The notes beneath the pieces were generated by a model, which saw only the letters and a list, made by a program, of their open reading frames with translations, was not told the origin of the DNA and did not search any database. A stretch of 64,000 bases of DNA, from the NCBI RefSeq assembly GCF_029407905.1, contig NW_026577902.1, forward strand, positions 930,001 through 994,000, given 5' to 3'. This DNA comes from Bubalus kerabau (Eukaryota; Chordata; Mammalia; Artiodactyla; Bovidae). The position numbers were made by a program, and so were the translations under genes. How positions within the stretch are numbered: the stretch's first letter is position 1; each line of letters starts with the position of its first letter. Shown here piece by piece: positions 12,001-23,010 of this stretch.

Positions 12001-13450
12001 AAGGGTAAGGGTCTTCTTCTTTCCAAACTGCCAAGGGCTACAGCAATGGGACCTCTGTCAAGGCGAGGGAAGCCTAAGTGGATGGATCATCAAGCAGGTG
12101 CTTTGCCACAAAGCATCAGCACCCCACGGGGAGAATCAGGCTCCATTTGCCCCTATGTTGGGTGTGTAGCTTCACATACAGAGGTGTCTCTATAGGAGGC
12201 CAGAATGTTCCTGAGAGATGAGGTTCACTAGAGCTCTCCTACAGAGCATAGACCTGTCCATATGCTTTTGCCTTCCCCTGTGAGTTGGGTCCTCGAGGTC
12301 CTCCCCAGTTCCGGGGAAGGAGCCCCTGAGAAAAGATCTCCAGGGACCTCTTTTCCCCCAGGCTGGGAAATGCAGCTCACAGGAGGGAAGTCAAGTGAGC
12401 CTCCTGCAGGGAAAAAGAGGGCTTACTGTCCCTGGACGATCAGGCTGCAGAGTGTGTGAGACCTGACTGGTGCCTTACTGGCCTCAGCTCCGCCATTGCA
12501 TGTTCCTCCGAACTAGGACCCAGGACTACTTGGAGAAGGGTTTGGGTGCGGATTTCTAAAAACTGCCAAGGGCTACAGCAATGAGAACTCTGTCATGGGT
12601 AAGGAAGAGCATTGTATGGATTTTCAAGGTGTTTTTTGAACGACATCTTTAAAGCTACACAGAGAGAATCAGGCTCTCTGTGCCCCCATGTTGGGTACGC
12701 AGCTTCGCACACAGGGGTGTCTCCATATGAATCAAGAATGTTCGTGACAGAGTGAAGTTCACTAGAGCTCTCCTAGAGAGCAAAGACTTGTACATGTGGT
12801 TTTTCTTCCCCTGTTAGTTTGGGTCTCCAGGCTTAGCCCCAGCTCCGTGGAAACAACCCCTGAGAAAAGATCTTCAAGATCCGCTTTTCCCAGAGGCTGG
12901 GATGTGGGATTCATAGGAGGCGGGAAAAGCAGGCCTCCTTCAGAGAGCAAGAGGCAGCCAAGCGGCCTGCGTTTGGAAGCCTCTATTTGGAAGAATGGGT
13001 TAGCTCCCCCTAAGGGAGACCTCCAGATCTGTTCAGAAGTCGGTAATTCCAGAGGCAGGGTGCAGGCTCCTGACTGCCCTTTGCCAGCCTTGCAGAGACA
13101 TTCCTAGATTACAGCGTTATTTTCCATGAAGGAGCAGGCTTCAGGAATATGTCAGACTTGACTGGCGCCTTATTGGCCTCAGCTCAGCTCTTGCCTTTCC
13201 TTTCAAACTAGGACAAGGGCCCACTTTATGAGAGGTAAGGGTCCTCTTCTTTCCAAACTGCCAAGGGCTACAGCAATGAGACCTCTGTCAAGGCGAGGGA
13301 AGCGTAAGCTGATGGATTCTCAAGCAGGTGCTTTGCCACAAAGCATCAGCACCCCATGGAAAGAATCTGGCTCCCTTTGCCCCTACGTTGCGTGTGTAGC
13401 TACACACAGAGGTGTCTCGATAGGAGCCAAGAATGTTCCTGAGAGAGGAG

Positions 13451-13456
13451 GTTCAC
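13451..13456. repeat. Left 6-bp target-site duplication of solo LTR
   Basis: gttcac, repeated at 14757-14762. Removing the LTR and one copy restores the normal satellite motif and the ~696-bp monomer spacing. Confidence 0.93.
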
Positions 13457-14322
13457 TGTTGGGGGCCAGAGTGAGGCACTCCGCCCATGGCAAAGGTCAT
13501 GAGGAAGGAGGCTCGACATACGCAAAGGCGGGATCGAGCCTCAGGAGTCCCCCTGGAAATCCTCGAGCATCTACCCCCATAACCAGAGCCTGCCTACCTT
13601 ACTACTTTGTGCTCTCACCTACACCTCTGACTTTACGGGGGGCTGTCCCCCACCACCTCTTTCGGAGAAGGAGTTAACCTAGAGCTCCAGTTGATAAAAA
13701 CCCCTGGGTGTGACAAGAGTGTTTTAACCTACAAACTCCTCTGAAGGTTCTCTAGCCTGCCTGACAGGCTTGTCCGGCCACATGTGATTGCTCACAGCCT
13801 CCCAACCATGAGAGGCACGAGATGCTTTAAACCTTCTAAAAACAGGTTCCTTAGAAAAGTTAGAAAATTATTAGTATAAGTATAATGGGCTGATTAGAAA
13901 TCATATTGGTGAAGGGTTTTTCATTTGTTGAGCTGATGTTTACTGCTAAGTCTCCACATCCCCTGCCCTTATACACATTAATGAATATATAGAAGAAATA
14001 AGTATTAACTTTTGATATAAATCACGTTAGACCTTAGGCTAAGTAAATTCTTTCCTTAACTAAAACCCACTACACCCTCACCCTATAGGAATGTAACTTT
14101 ATTTGGGTGGCGTCTGTTTTAAGAATAATCACCCCTGGAGAAATAAGTGTCCTGGTTGACTGACCGCTGTCACAAGGAGAGGGTCGTAAATTGTCAGCAG
14201 GCCCCCCGGCCAGAAGATGATGTAACACCCCTAAGACCTCTGTATACTTTTGTATGAAGCACCTGACTTTGATAAAAGTCAGGACTGCTGACCCCACGTG
14301 ACTTTTGCATAACATCTCAGTG

Positions 14323-14330
14323 TATAAAAG
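14323..14330 (+). promoter_or_regulatory. TATA box of the solo LTR
   Basis: TATAAAAG located 3' of centre in the LTR, 13 bp before an AATAAA hexamer. Transcription would start roughly 25-30 bp downstream. Whether the promoter is active inside satellite chromatin cannot be told from sequence. Confidence 0.75.
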
Positions 14331-14342
14331 TAGACCATGGAA

Positions 14343-14348
14343 AATAAA
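14343..14348 (+). terminator. AATAAA polyadenylation hexamer of the solo LTR
   Basis: Lies just downstream of the TATA box, a compact arrangement seen in many class II LTRs. Confidence 0.6.
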
Positions 14349-14756
14349 GAATTGGGATCAGTTTCTCGAAATACTGGTCTCCCCATGTCTCTCTCTCTCT
14401 CTCTCACTCTGGTTGAGTCTCCATCTGGAGCGCGGAACCCACCAAGCTTACTAATTTTGCCTGGGCTTCTAAGATCCGACCGGGGAGGCCTCAGTGTCTC
14501 CTCTCCTTCGGGAGAACGGAAGGACGCCTGCGGCCTACGTAAGTGGTGCAAACTTCTTGTCTTGAAGTTTTATTGGTCCCCCGCGTAAACCAAGCTACTC
14601 AGCCTCTTTTCTCCACTGAATTTTCCTACTGAGCTATCCTCATTTTATTACTCTTTATATCCTTAATTAACGTTTAATTAAGCAGTTGTTCCCTGACCCT
14701 CGCCTACGCCGTCTCTGCTTCGAATACCCTGGATCAGCTGGGGCTGGACCCCGGCA

Positions 14757-14762
14757 GTTCAC
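14757..14762. repeat. Right 6-bp target-site duplication of solo LTR
   Basis: gttcac, identical to 13451-13456. Confidence 0.93.
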
Positions 14763-16555
14763 TAGAGATCTCCTACAGAGCATAGACCTGTCCATTTGGT
14801 TTTGCCTTCCCCTGTGAGTTGGGTCCCCGAGGTCCGCCCCAACTCCGGGGAAACAGCCCCTGAGAAAAGATCTCCAGGAACTGCTTTCCGCCCAGGCTGG
14901 GAAACGCTGTTCACAGGAAGTAAGGCAAGCGAGCCTCCTGAAGGGAAATAGAGGCCTTACTGTCCCTGGAGGAGCAGGCTGCCAGAGTGTGTGACACCTG
15001 ACTGGTGCCTTACTGGCCTCAGCTCCGCTATTGCATGTTCATCTGAACTTGAACCCAGGCCTACTTGGAGAAGTGTTTGTGTGCCGATTTCCAGAAACTG
15101 CGAAGGGCTACAGCAATGATAACTCTCTCAGTGGTAAGGGAGAGCATTGTGTGGATTCTCAATTTGTTGTTTGAATGACAGCGTCAAAGCTGCACAGAGA
15201 GAATCAGGTCTCTGTGTCTCTATGTTGGCTATGCAGCTTCCCACACAGAGATGTCCCCGTTGGAGCCAAGAACATTCCGCATAGACTGAGGTTCACTAGA
15301 GCACTCCTAGAGAGCAAAGGCTTATCCATGCGGTTTTCCCTTCCCCTGTGCGTGTGGGTCTCCGGGATCGGCCCCTGCTCCGTGGAAACAGCCTCTGAGA
15401 AAAGATCTCCAAGAACCTCTTATCCCCCAGGCTGGGAAGCGGAGTTCGCAGGAGGTGGGATAAGCAAGCTTCCTTCGGCAAGAAGAGACAGCCAACCGGC
15501 CTGTGTTTGGAAGCCTATATTTGCAAGGAATGGGTTAGTTTCTCCTGACCGAGACCTCCGGATGTGCTGAGAAGATAGAAATTCCAGAGGCAGGGTCGAG
15601 GTTCCTGACTGCCCTTTGCCAGCCTTGCAAAGACATTCCCAGATTCTAACGTTATTTTCCATGAAGGAGCAGGCATCGGGAATATGTCAGACTTGACTGG
15701 CGCCTTACTGGCCTCAGCTCAGCTACTGCCTTTCCATTCAAACAAGGACAAGGGCCTACTTGGTGAAGGGTAAGGGTCTGCTTCTTTCCAAACTGCCAAG
15801 GACTACAGCAATGAGACCTCTGTCAAGGTGAGGGAAGCCTATGCGGATGGATTCTTAGCAGGTGCTTTGCCACAAAGCATCAGCACCCACGGAGAGAATC
15901 AGACTCCCTTTGCCACTATGTTGGGTGTGTAGCTTCATGCACAGAGGTGTCTCTGTAGAAGCCAAGAATGTTCCTGAGAGATGAGGTTCACTAGAGCTCT
16001 CCTACAGAGCATAGACCTGTCCATGTGGTTTTGTCTTCCCCTGTGAGTTGGGCCCCCGAGGTCCGACCCAGCTCCAGGGAAACAGCCCCTGAGAAAAAAT
16101 CTCCAGGAACAGCTTTGCGCCCAGGCTGGGAAATGCAGTTCACAGGAGGCAAGGCAAGCGAGCCTCCTGCAGGGAAAAAGAGGCCTTACTGCTCCTGGAC
16201 GATCAGGCTGCAAGAGTGTGTGAGACCTCACTTGTGCCTTACTGGCCTCAGCTCCGCCGTTGCCTGTTGTTCCGAGCTAGGACCCAGGCCTACTTGGAGA
16301 AGGGTTAGGGTGCGGATTTCTACAAACTGTCAAGGACGACAGCAATGAGAATTCTCTTAGCAGTCAGGGAGAGCATTGTATGGATTCTCAAGCTGTTGTT
16401 TGAATGACAGCTTCAAAGCTACACAGAGAGAATCAGGCTCTCTGTTCCCCTATTTTGGCTGTGCAGCTTCACACACAGAATTTGACTCTGTTGGAGCCAG
16501 AAATATTCCTGAAAGACTTAGGCTCACCAAAGCTGTCCTCCAGAGCAAAGACATT

Positions 16556-17243
16556 GGATGTGGTTTTGCCTTCCCTTGCCAGTATGGGTCCCCTAGCTTG
16601 GCCCCAGCTCCGGGGATACAGCCTCTGAAAAAAATCTTGCAAGAAGCGATTTTTCCTCCAGGCTGTTAAGCGGAATTCGCAGTTTGCAAGTTAAGGAAGC
16701 CTGCTTCGTGGAAGAGCAAGCAGCCAACTGGCCCTGTGTTAGGAAGCCTGTATTTGAAAGGAATGGGTTAGCTTCTACAGCGGGAGAACCTCAGATCTGC
16801 TCAGGGGGCTGAAATACTAGAGTCAGGGTCGAGGTTCTCCCTTGTCCTTTGCGCACCTTGCAAAGACATTCCTAGCTTCTAGCGTTAGTGTCCCTGTAGT
16901 AGCAGGCTGCAGGAGCGTGTGATAAATGACTGCCGCGTTCCTGTCCTCAGCTCCGCTATTGACTTTCTATTCAAACTAGAACCCAGGCCTACTTTGAGAG
17001 GGGTTAGGGTCCAGTGTTTCCAAACTGCCAAGGGCTACGGCAATGCGAGCTCTGTCAGAGGTAAGAAAAGAGCAATTGGTTGGATTCTTCAGCTGCTGCG
17101 TGGCTGCACAGCTTCCGCGCTGCATGGAGAGCATGAGGCTCCTTGTGGCCCTATTTTGGGTACGCAGCAACATGCACACAGAATGTCTGTGTTCACTTAT
17201 GTACAGGCTTATGTACACTAGAGCTCTCCTACAGAGCAAAGAC
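16556..17243 (+). repeat. Diverged edge monomer of the satellite II-like array
   Basis: This is a long-type monomer, with the gaatgggttagcttct block retained. It has many more substitutions than internal monomers and an altered anchor region. It stops mid-unit at about 17243, where satellite I begins. Satellite array edges are expected to escape homogenisation and drift, which fits this. Confidence 0.75.
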
Positions 17244-18625
17244 CACTCAGTGGGCTCCAAGAGATACCTGTCGCGGCTCGAGAAGAGAGTGGAGTCCTTT
17301 GCTTCCCCTCGAGATGAGGCCTGACTCCCCGGGTGAGTATGGAATGCAACCCCAAATCCCTGTCGCCTATGGAGAGGAACATTAAGTCCTGGATACAAGC
17401 CTAGATGAGGTCTAGTTTGCCCTTCAGTGAATGGAGCCCAATCCACAGCTCTCCCTGGCAACTCGAATGGAAGATTAGACTTCCTGGGCCAACACAAGAG
17501 GAAGCCTGAATTCCCCGTCGTAACTCGAGAATCCCACCGCAACTCGAGAAAAACCACATGCTTCCCTCGTCATCGCAAGATGAGGCCCTTTGTCCGCTAC
17601 AGCATCTCAAGAGAAGTCCCACGTTCCATCCTGAAGTGCGAAACGGTACTTGGCACCCTTGATGCGACCCCAAAAGTTCCGCGACATACCAGACTCACTC
17701 AAGGGGAACACCGAGGTTCCCGGCACCACTTCATCTGACCCCTTCTCCTCTCCTGATTGCGACAGGAGGGTCGACTCCCCTTCTCTGTCTGCAAGGGGTT
17801 CCCGACCTTCCGGGCGCACCTCAGGATGAGGCCGGTCTCATGAGGAAGTTCGAGACGTAGCCTCGTGGGTGGTGCCACATGCCGAAAGACCCCAATTTCA
17901 CGGTCCACTCTTGAAAAGAACCCGATGCCAGCACACCTCTTTGAAGGAAAACCTGTGGATGAAGGCACAACACGAAGGGGCACTGACACCCGCGTGCATC
18001 GTCCAGAAAAACCTGCAGGTCCCACAGACATTTCGACAAGTGGCCTGTCACCCTGTAAACAACTCGAAAGGCAAACGAAGGTCCATTCCTCAACAGAAGA
18101 CTAGGTGTGACTCTCTTGTCCCTACTCTGCAGGGACCATGGGATCCGAGTCAGAAACGGACAGGAAGCCTGAGGTTCCTGCGTCCACTCGAGATGAGGCC
18201 CTTTTCCATTGCACCACACCCAGTGGAGTCCCGAGAGGCCCCTACCAACTCCACAGTATCCCTGAGTTCTCAGAGGCACAATGAGAAGCTCCCTGAGGTC
18301 ACAGGCACAAGTCGAGGGAACCCTGGGTTATCTGCCATGACTCGAGAAAGACCTCGAGAGTGCTTCAAAATGTGTTGAGTCGCGATTCCCCTACCATGAC
18401 TCGAGAGCCATGACACGCGCCCCCTCTTCACGCGCATGGAGACCTGACTAACCTGGCACTGCACGAGAGGCTCCCTGAGATCCTCATCGTACCTCGTGAG
18501 GAAACCCACACTGCCGCGGCAGCTCGAGGAAACACATGAGACACCCCGGTCATCGTGAGATGAGGGCCTTATATTCCTGCATGGCCTGGAGACCAATCAC
18601 GAGTCCTCTCTCCAAACTGAAGAGC
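17244..18625 (+). repeat. Left outer, diverged (canonical-type) satellite I unit
   Basis: Carries the same diagnostic states as the far right block: a gcctgaattcccc stretch with an EcoRI site at 17508, acaagcctagatgaggtc, and gtcatcgtgagatgagggcc. It also has many TG/CA substitutions where the core has CG. Near 18625-18790 the states switch to those of the core. The switch point is approximate. Confidence 0.8.
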
Positions 18626-21600
18626 AGGCTGGACTCCGTTGAGGCCACTCAGGGGGCTCCAACAGATCCTTGTCGCGACTCGAGAGGAGAGCGGAGTCCT
18701 TGGCTTCCCCTCGAGACGAGGTCTGACTCCCCGGGGGAGCCTGGAATGCAACCCCGAGATGCCTGCTTTCCCTGGAGAGGAATAGTAGGTCCTGGACACA
18801 CGCCTAGGTGAGGTCTCTTCGGCCCTGCAGTGACTCGAGCGCAACCCCCAGATTTCCCTTGCAACTCGATGGGAAGATAGGGCTTCCCAGGGCCAACCCA
18901 AGAGGAAGGCTGAGATCCCCATTGTAACTCGAGAATCCCGCCGCAACTCGAGAAAAACCACGTGGTTCCAAACTCTTGGCAAGATGAGACCCTTGCCCGC
19001 GACGGCGTCTCAAGGGAAGTCCCCTCTTCCGCCCTGAAGGGCGGAAAGGATCCTGCCAGCCTTCATGCGACCCCCAAAAGTTCCCTGACACGCCGGGTTC
19101 CCTCGAGGGGAACACCGAGGGTCCCGCAACCGCTTCCTCTGAGCCCCTTCTCCCCTCCTGATCGCGACAGGAGAGTCGATTCCCCTGCGTGGTCTGGAAG
19201 GGGTTCCAGGCCTTCCCGGGGCACCTAAGGATGAGGCCGGTCTCACGAGGAAATTCGAGACGACCCACGTGGGTGGGGCCACATGCTGAACGACCCCGAT
19301 TCCCCGGTCCGCTCTTGAGAAGGACCCGCGGCCCGGACCCCTCTTCAAAGGCAACCCTGTGGGTGAAGGCACAACAAGAACGGGCACTGCCACGCCCGTG
19401 CATCATCCGTAAAGACCCGTGGGTTCCACACAGAGCTCGACGATGGGCCTGAGACACCCTGAGCAACTCGAGAGGCAAGCGGGGTTCCCTTCCTCAGACA
19501 AGACGAGGCCTGACTCTCCTGTCCCAACTCTGCAGGGACCCTGCAGTCGGAGTCCGAAACGGAGAGGAAGCCTGAGGTTCCTGCCTCCCCTCGAGGTGAG
19601 GCCCTCTTCCGTTGCGCCAGACCCAGCGGAGTCCCGAGGGGCCCCGCCACCTCCACAGGATCCCTCGCCTCTCAGAGGCACCCTGGGAAGTTCCCTAAGG
19701 TCCCCGGCAGAAGGCGAGGGAAACGAGGGTTTCCTGCCGCCCCCCGAGAAAGACCACGAGAGTCCTTCTTCAACGCGTCTCGAGGCCCTAATCCCCTCCC
19801 GTGACTCGAGAGCCATGACGCGCTCCCCCTCGCCACGCGCATGCAGACCTGACTTCCCTGGCGCCGCACGAGAGGCTCCCTGAGATCCTCGTCGTGCCTC
19901 GGGAGAAAATCCAAACGGTAGCCGCAGCTCGAGGAAACCCCTGAGACGCCGCCGTCCTCGCGAGCTGAGGGCCTTCTTTTCCTGCACGGCCTGGAGAGCA
20001 ATCCCGGGTCCTCTCTCCAAACGGAAGAGGAGGCTGGACTCCCTTGAGGCCGCTCAGGGGGCTCCAAGCGACCGGCGTCGCGACTCGAGAGGAGAGCGGA
20101 GTCCTTGGCTTCCCCCCGAAACGAGGCCTGACTCCCCGGGGGAGCCTGGAATGCAACCCCGAGATCCCTGCCTTCCCTTGAGAGGAAAATTAGGTCCCGG
20201 ACACACGCCTAGGTGAGGTCCCTTCGGCCCTGCAGTGAATCGAGCGCAACCCCCAGCTTTCCCTCGCAACCCGAGGGGAAGATTGGGCTTCCCAGGGCCA
20301 ACCCAAGGGGAAGGCTGAGATCCCCGTCGTAATTCCAGAATCCCGCCGCAACTCGAGAAAAACAACGTGGTTCCTACCTCTTGGCCAGATGAGGCCCTTG
20401 CCCGCGACGGCGTCTCAGGGGAAGTCCCCTGTTCCGCCCTGAAGGGCGAAACGGTCCCTGACAGCCTTCCTGCGACCCCCAAAAGTCCCCCGACACGCCG
20501 GGTTCCCCCGAGGGGAACACCGAGGGTCCTGGCACCGCTTCCTCTGAGCCCCTTCTCCCCTCCTGATCGCGACAGGAGAGGCGATTCCCCTGCGTGGTCT
20601 GGAAGGGGTTCCCGGCCTTCCCCGCGCACCTCAGGATGAGGCCGGTCTCACGAGGAAATTCGAGACGAGCCACGTGGGTGGTGCCACATGGCGATCGCCC
20701 CCGGTTCCCCGGTCCGCCCTTGAGAAGGACCCGAGGCCCGGACCCCTCTTCGAAGTCAACCCTGTGGGTGAAGGCACAACAGGAAGGGGCACTGCCACCC
20801 CCGTGCATCGTCCGCAAAGACCCGCGCGTTCCACACACAGCTCGACTAGGGCCCTGAGACGCCCTGAGCAACTCGAGAGGCCAGCGGGGTTCCCTTCCTC
20901 GGACAAGACGAGGCCTGACTCTCCTGTCCCAACTCTGCAGGGACCCTGCGGTCGGAGTCCGAAACGGAGAGGAAGCCTGAGGTTCCTGCCTCTCCTCGAG
21001 GTGAGGCCCTCTTCCGTTGCGCCAGACCCAGCGGAGTCCCGAGGGGCCCCGCCACCTCCACAGGATCCCTCTCCTCTCAGAGGCACCCTGGGAAGTTCCC
21101 TAAGGTCGCCGGCAGAAGGCGAGGGACACGAGGGTTTCCCGCCGCCCCCCGACAAAGACCTCGAGAGTCCTTCTTCAACGCGTCTCGAGGCCCTAGTCCC
21201 CTCCCGTGACTCGAGAGCCAGGACGCGCTCCCCCTCGCCACGCGCATGGAGACCTGACTTCCCTGGCGCCGCACGAGAGGCTCCCTGAGATCCTCGTCGT
21301 GCCTCGGGAGAAAACCCCCACGGGCGCCGCAGCTCGAGGAAACCCCTGAGACGCCCCCGTCCTCACGAGCTGAGGGCCTTCTTTTCCTGCATGGCCTGGA
21401 GAGCAATCCCGGGTCCTCTCTCCAAACGGAAGAGGAGGCTGGACTCCCTTGAGGCCGCTCAGGGGGCTCCAAGAGACCCGCGTCGCGACTCGAGAGGAGA
21501 GCGGAGTCCTTGGCTTCCCCTCGAGACGAGGCCTGACTCCCCGGGGGAGCCTGGAATGCAACCCCGAGATCCCTGCCTTCCCTGGAGAGGAATATTAGGT

Positions 21601-23010
21601 CCCGGAAACACGCCTAGGTGAGGTCTCTTCGGCCCTGCGGTGACTCGAGCGCAACCCCCAGCCTTCCCTCACAACCCGAGGGGAAGATTGGGCTTCCCAG
21701 GGCCAACCCAAGGGGAAGGCTGAGATCCCCGTCGTAACTCGAGAATCCCTCCGCAACTCGAGAAAAACCACGTGGTTCCCACCTCTTGGCAAGATGAGGC
21801 CCTTGCCCGCCACGGCGTCTCAAGGGAAGTCCCCTGTTCCGCCCTGAAGGGCGAAACGGTCCCTGACAGCCTTCCTGCGACCCCCAAAAGTCCCCCGACA
21901 CGCCGGGTTCCCTCGAGGGGAACACCGAGGGTCCCGGCACCGCTTCCTCTGAGCCCCTTCTCCCCTCCTGATCGCGACAGGAGAGGCGATTCCCCTGCGT
22001 GGTCTGGAAGGGGTTCCCGGCCTTCCCGGCGCACCTCAGGATGACGTCGGTCTCAGGAGGAAATTCCAGACGAGCCACGTGGGTGGGGCCACATGCCGAA
22101 CGCCCCCGATTCACCGGTCCGCCCTTGAGAAGGACCCGAGGCCCGGACCCCACTTCGAAGGCAACCCTGTTGGTGAAGGCACAACACGAAGGGGCACTGC
22201 CAGCCCCGTGCATCGTCCGCAAAGGCCCGCGGGTTCCACACACAGCTCGACGAGGGGCCTGAGACCCCATGAGCAACTCGAGAGGCCAGCGGGGTTCCCT
22301 TCCTCAGACAAGTGGAGGCCTGACTCTCCAGTCCCAAGTCTGCAGGGACCCTGCGGTCGGAGTCCGAAACGGAGAGGAAGCCTGAGGTTCCTGCCTCCCC
22401 TCCAGGTGAGGCCCTCTTCCGTTGCGCCAGACCCAGCGGAGTCCCGAGGGGCCCCGCCACCTCCACAGGATCCCTCGCCTCTCAGAGGCACCCTGGCAAG
22501 TTCCCTAAGGTCCCCGGCAGAAGGCGAGGGACACGAGGGTTTCCCGCCGCCCCCCGACAAAGACCTCGAGAGTCCTTCTTCAACGCGTCTCGAGGCCCTA
22601 GTCCCCTCCCGTGACTCGAGAGCCAGGACGCGCTCCCCCTCGCCACGCGCATGGAAACCTGACTTCCCTGGCACCGCACGAGAGGCTCCCTGAGATCCTC
22701 GTCGTGCCTCGGGAGAAAACCCCCACGGGCGCCGCAGCACGAGGAAACCCCGGAGACGCCCCCGTCCTCGCGAGCTGAGGGCCTTCTTTTCCTGCATGGC
22801 CTGGAGAGCAATCCCGGGTCCTCTCTCCAAACGGAAGAGGAGGCTGGACTCCCTTGAGGCCGCTCAGGGGGCTCCAAGAGACCCGCGTCGCGACTCGAGA
22901 GGAGAGCGGAGTCCTTGGCTTCCCCTCGAGACGAGGCCTGACTCCCCGGGGGAGCCTGGAATGCAACCCCGAGATCCCTGCCTTCCCTGGAGAGGAATAT
23001 TAGGTCCCGG

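Larger units (their letters stand above)
13457..14756 (+). mobile_element. Solo LTR of a class II (ERVK-like) endogenous retrovirus
   Basis: This 1300-bp block interrupts the satellite array exactly between two copies of gttcac. It begins TGTTGGGG and ends CCCGGCA, the usual TG...CA termini. A 6-bp duplication is typical of class II (beta-like) retroviral integrase. TATAAAAG at 14323-14330 and AATAAA at 14343-14348 lie close together, followed by a (CT)n stretch, as expected for U3/R. No internal retroviral sequence or second LTR is present, so it arose by LTR-LTR recombination of a provirus. It resembles the bovine BTLTR1 type from memory. It encodes no protein. Confidence 0.93.
5735..17243 (+). 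repeat. Satellite II-like tandem array with alternating long and short monomers
   Basis: The anchor motif t(g/c)tccatgtgg plus ttttgccttcccctgtg recurs near 6114, 6809, 7339, 8036, 8570, 9099, 9798, 10328, 11027, 11560, 12257, 12788, 14790, 15326, 16018 and 16556. Spacings alternate between about 697 and 532 bp. The exceptions are 8036-9099, which has two short monomers in a row, and 12788-14790, which contains an LTR insertion. Long monomers carry an extra block of about 165 bp, from gaatgggttagcttctcc to the agaggcaggg region, that short monomers lack. All monomers share a cacacacaggtgtctc segment and a gaggttcactagagctctcc segment. The ~700-bp GC-rich unit matches the known size of ruminant satellite II (1.723 class). 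The family name is inferred from memory. Confidence 0.85.

Noticed and set aside
13457..14756. A full-length endogenous provirus
   Set aside because: Only one LTR with target-site duplications is present. There is no primer-binding site followed by gag, pol or env sequence and no second LTR.
5735..17243. CRISPR-like array from regular repeats
   Set aside because: Monomers are 0.5-0.7 kb and diverge along their whole length. There is no short-repeat/spacer structure, and the DNA is mammalian.
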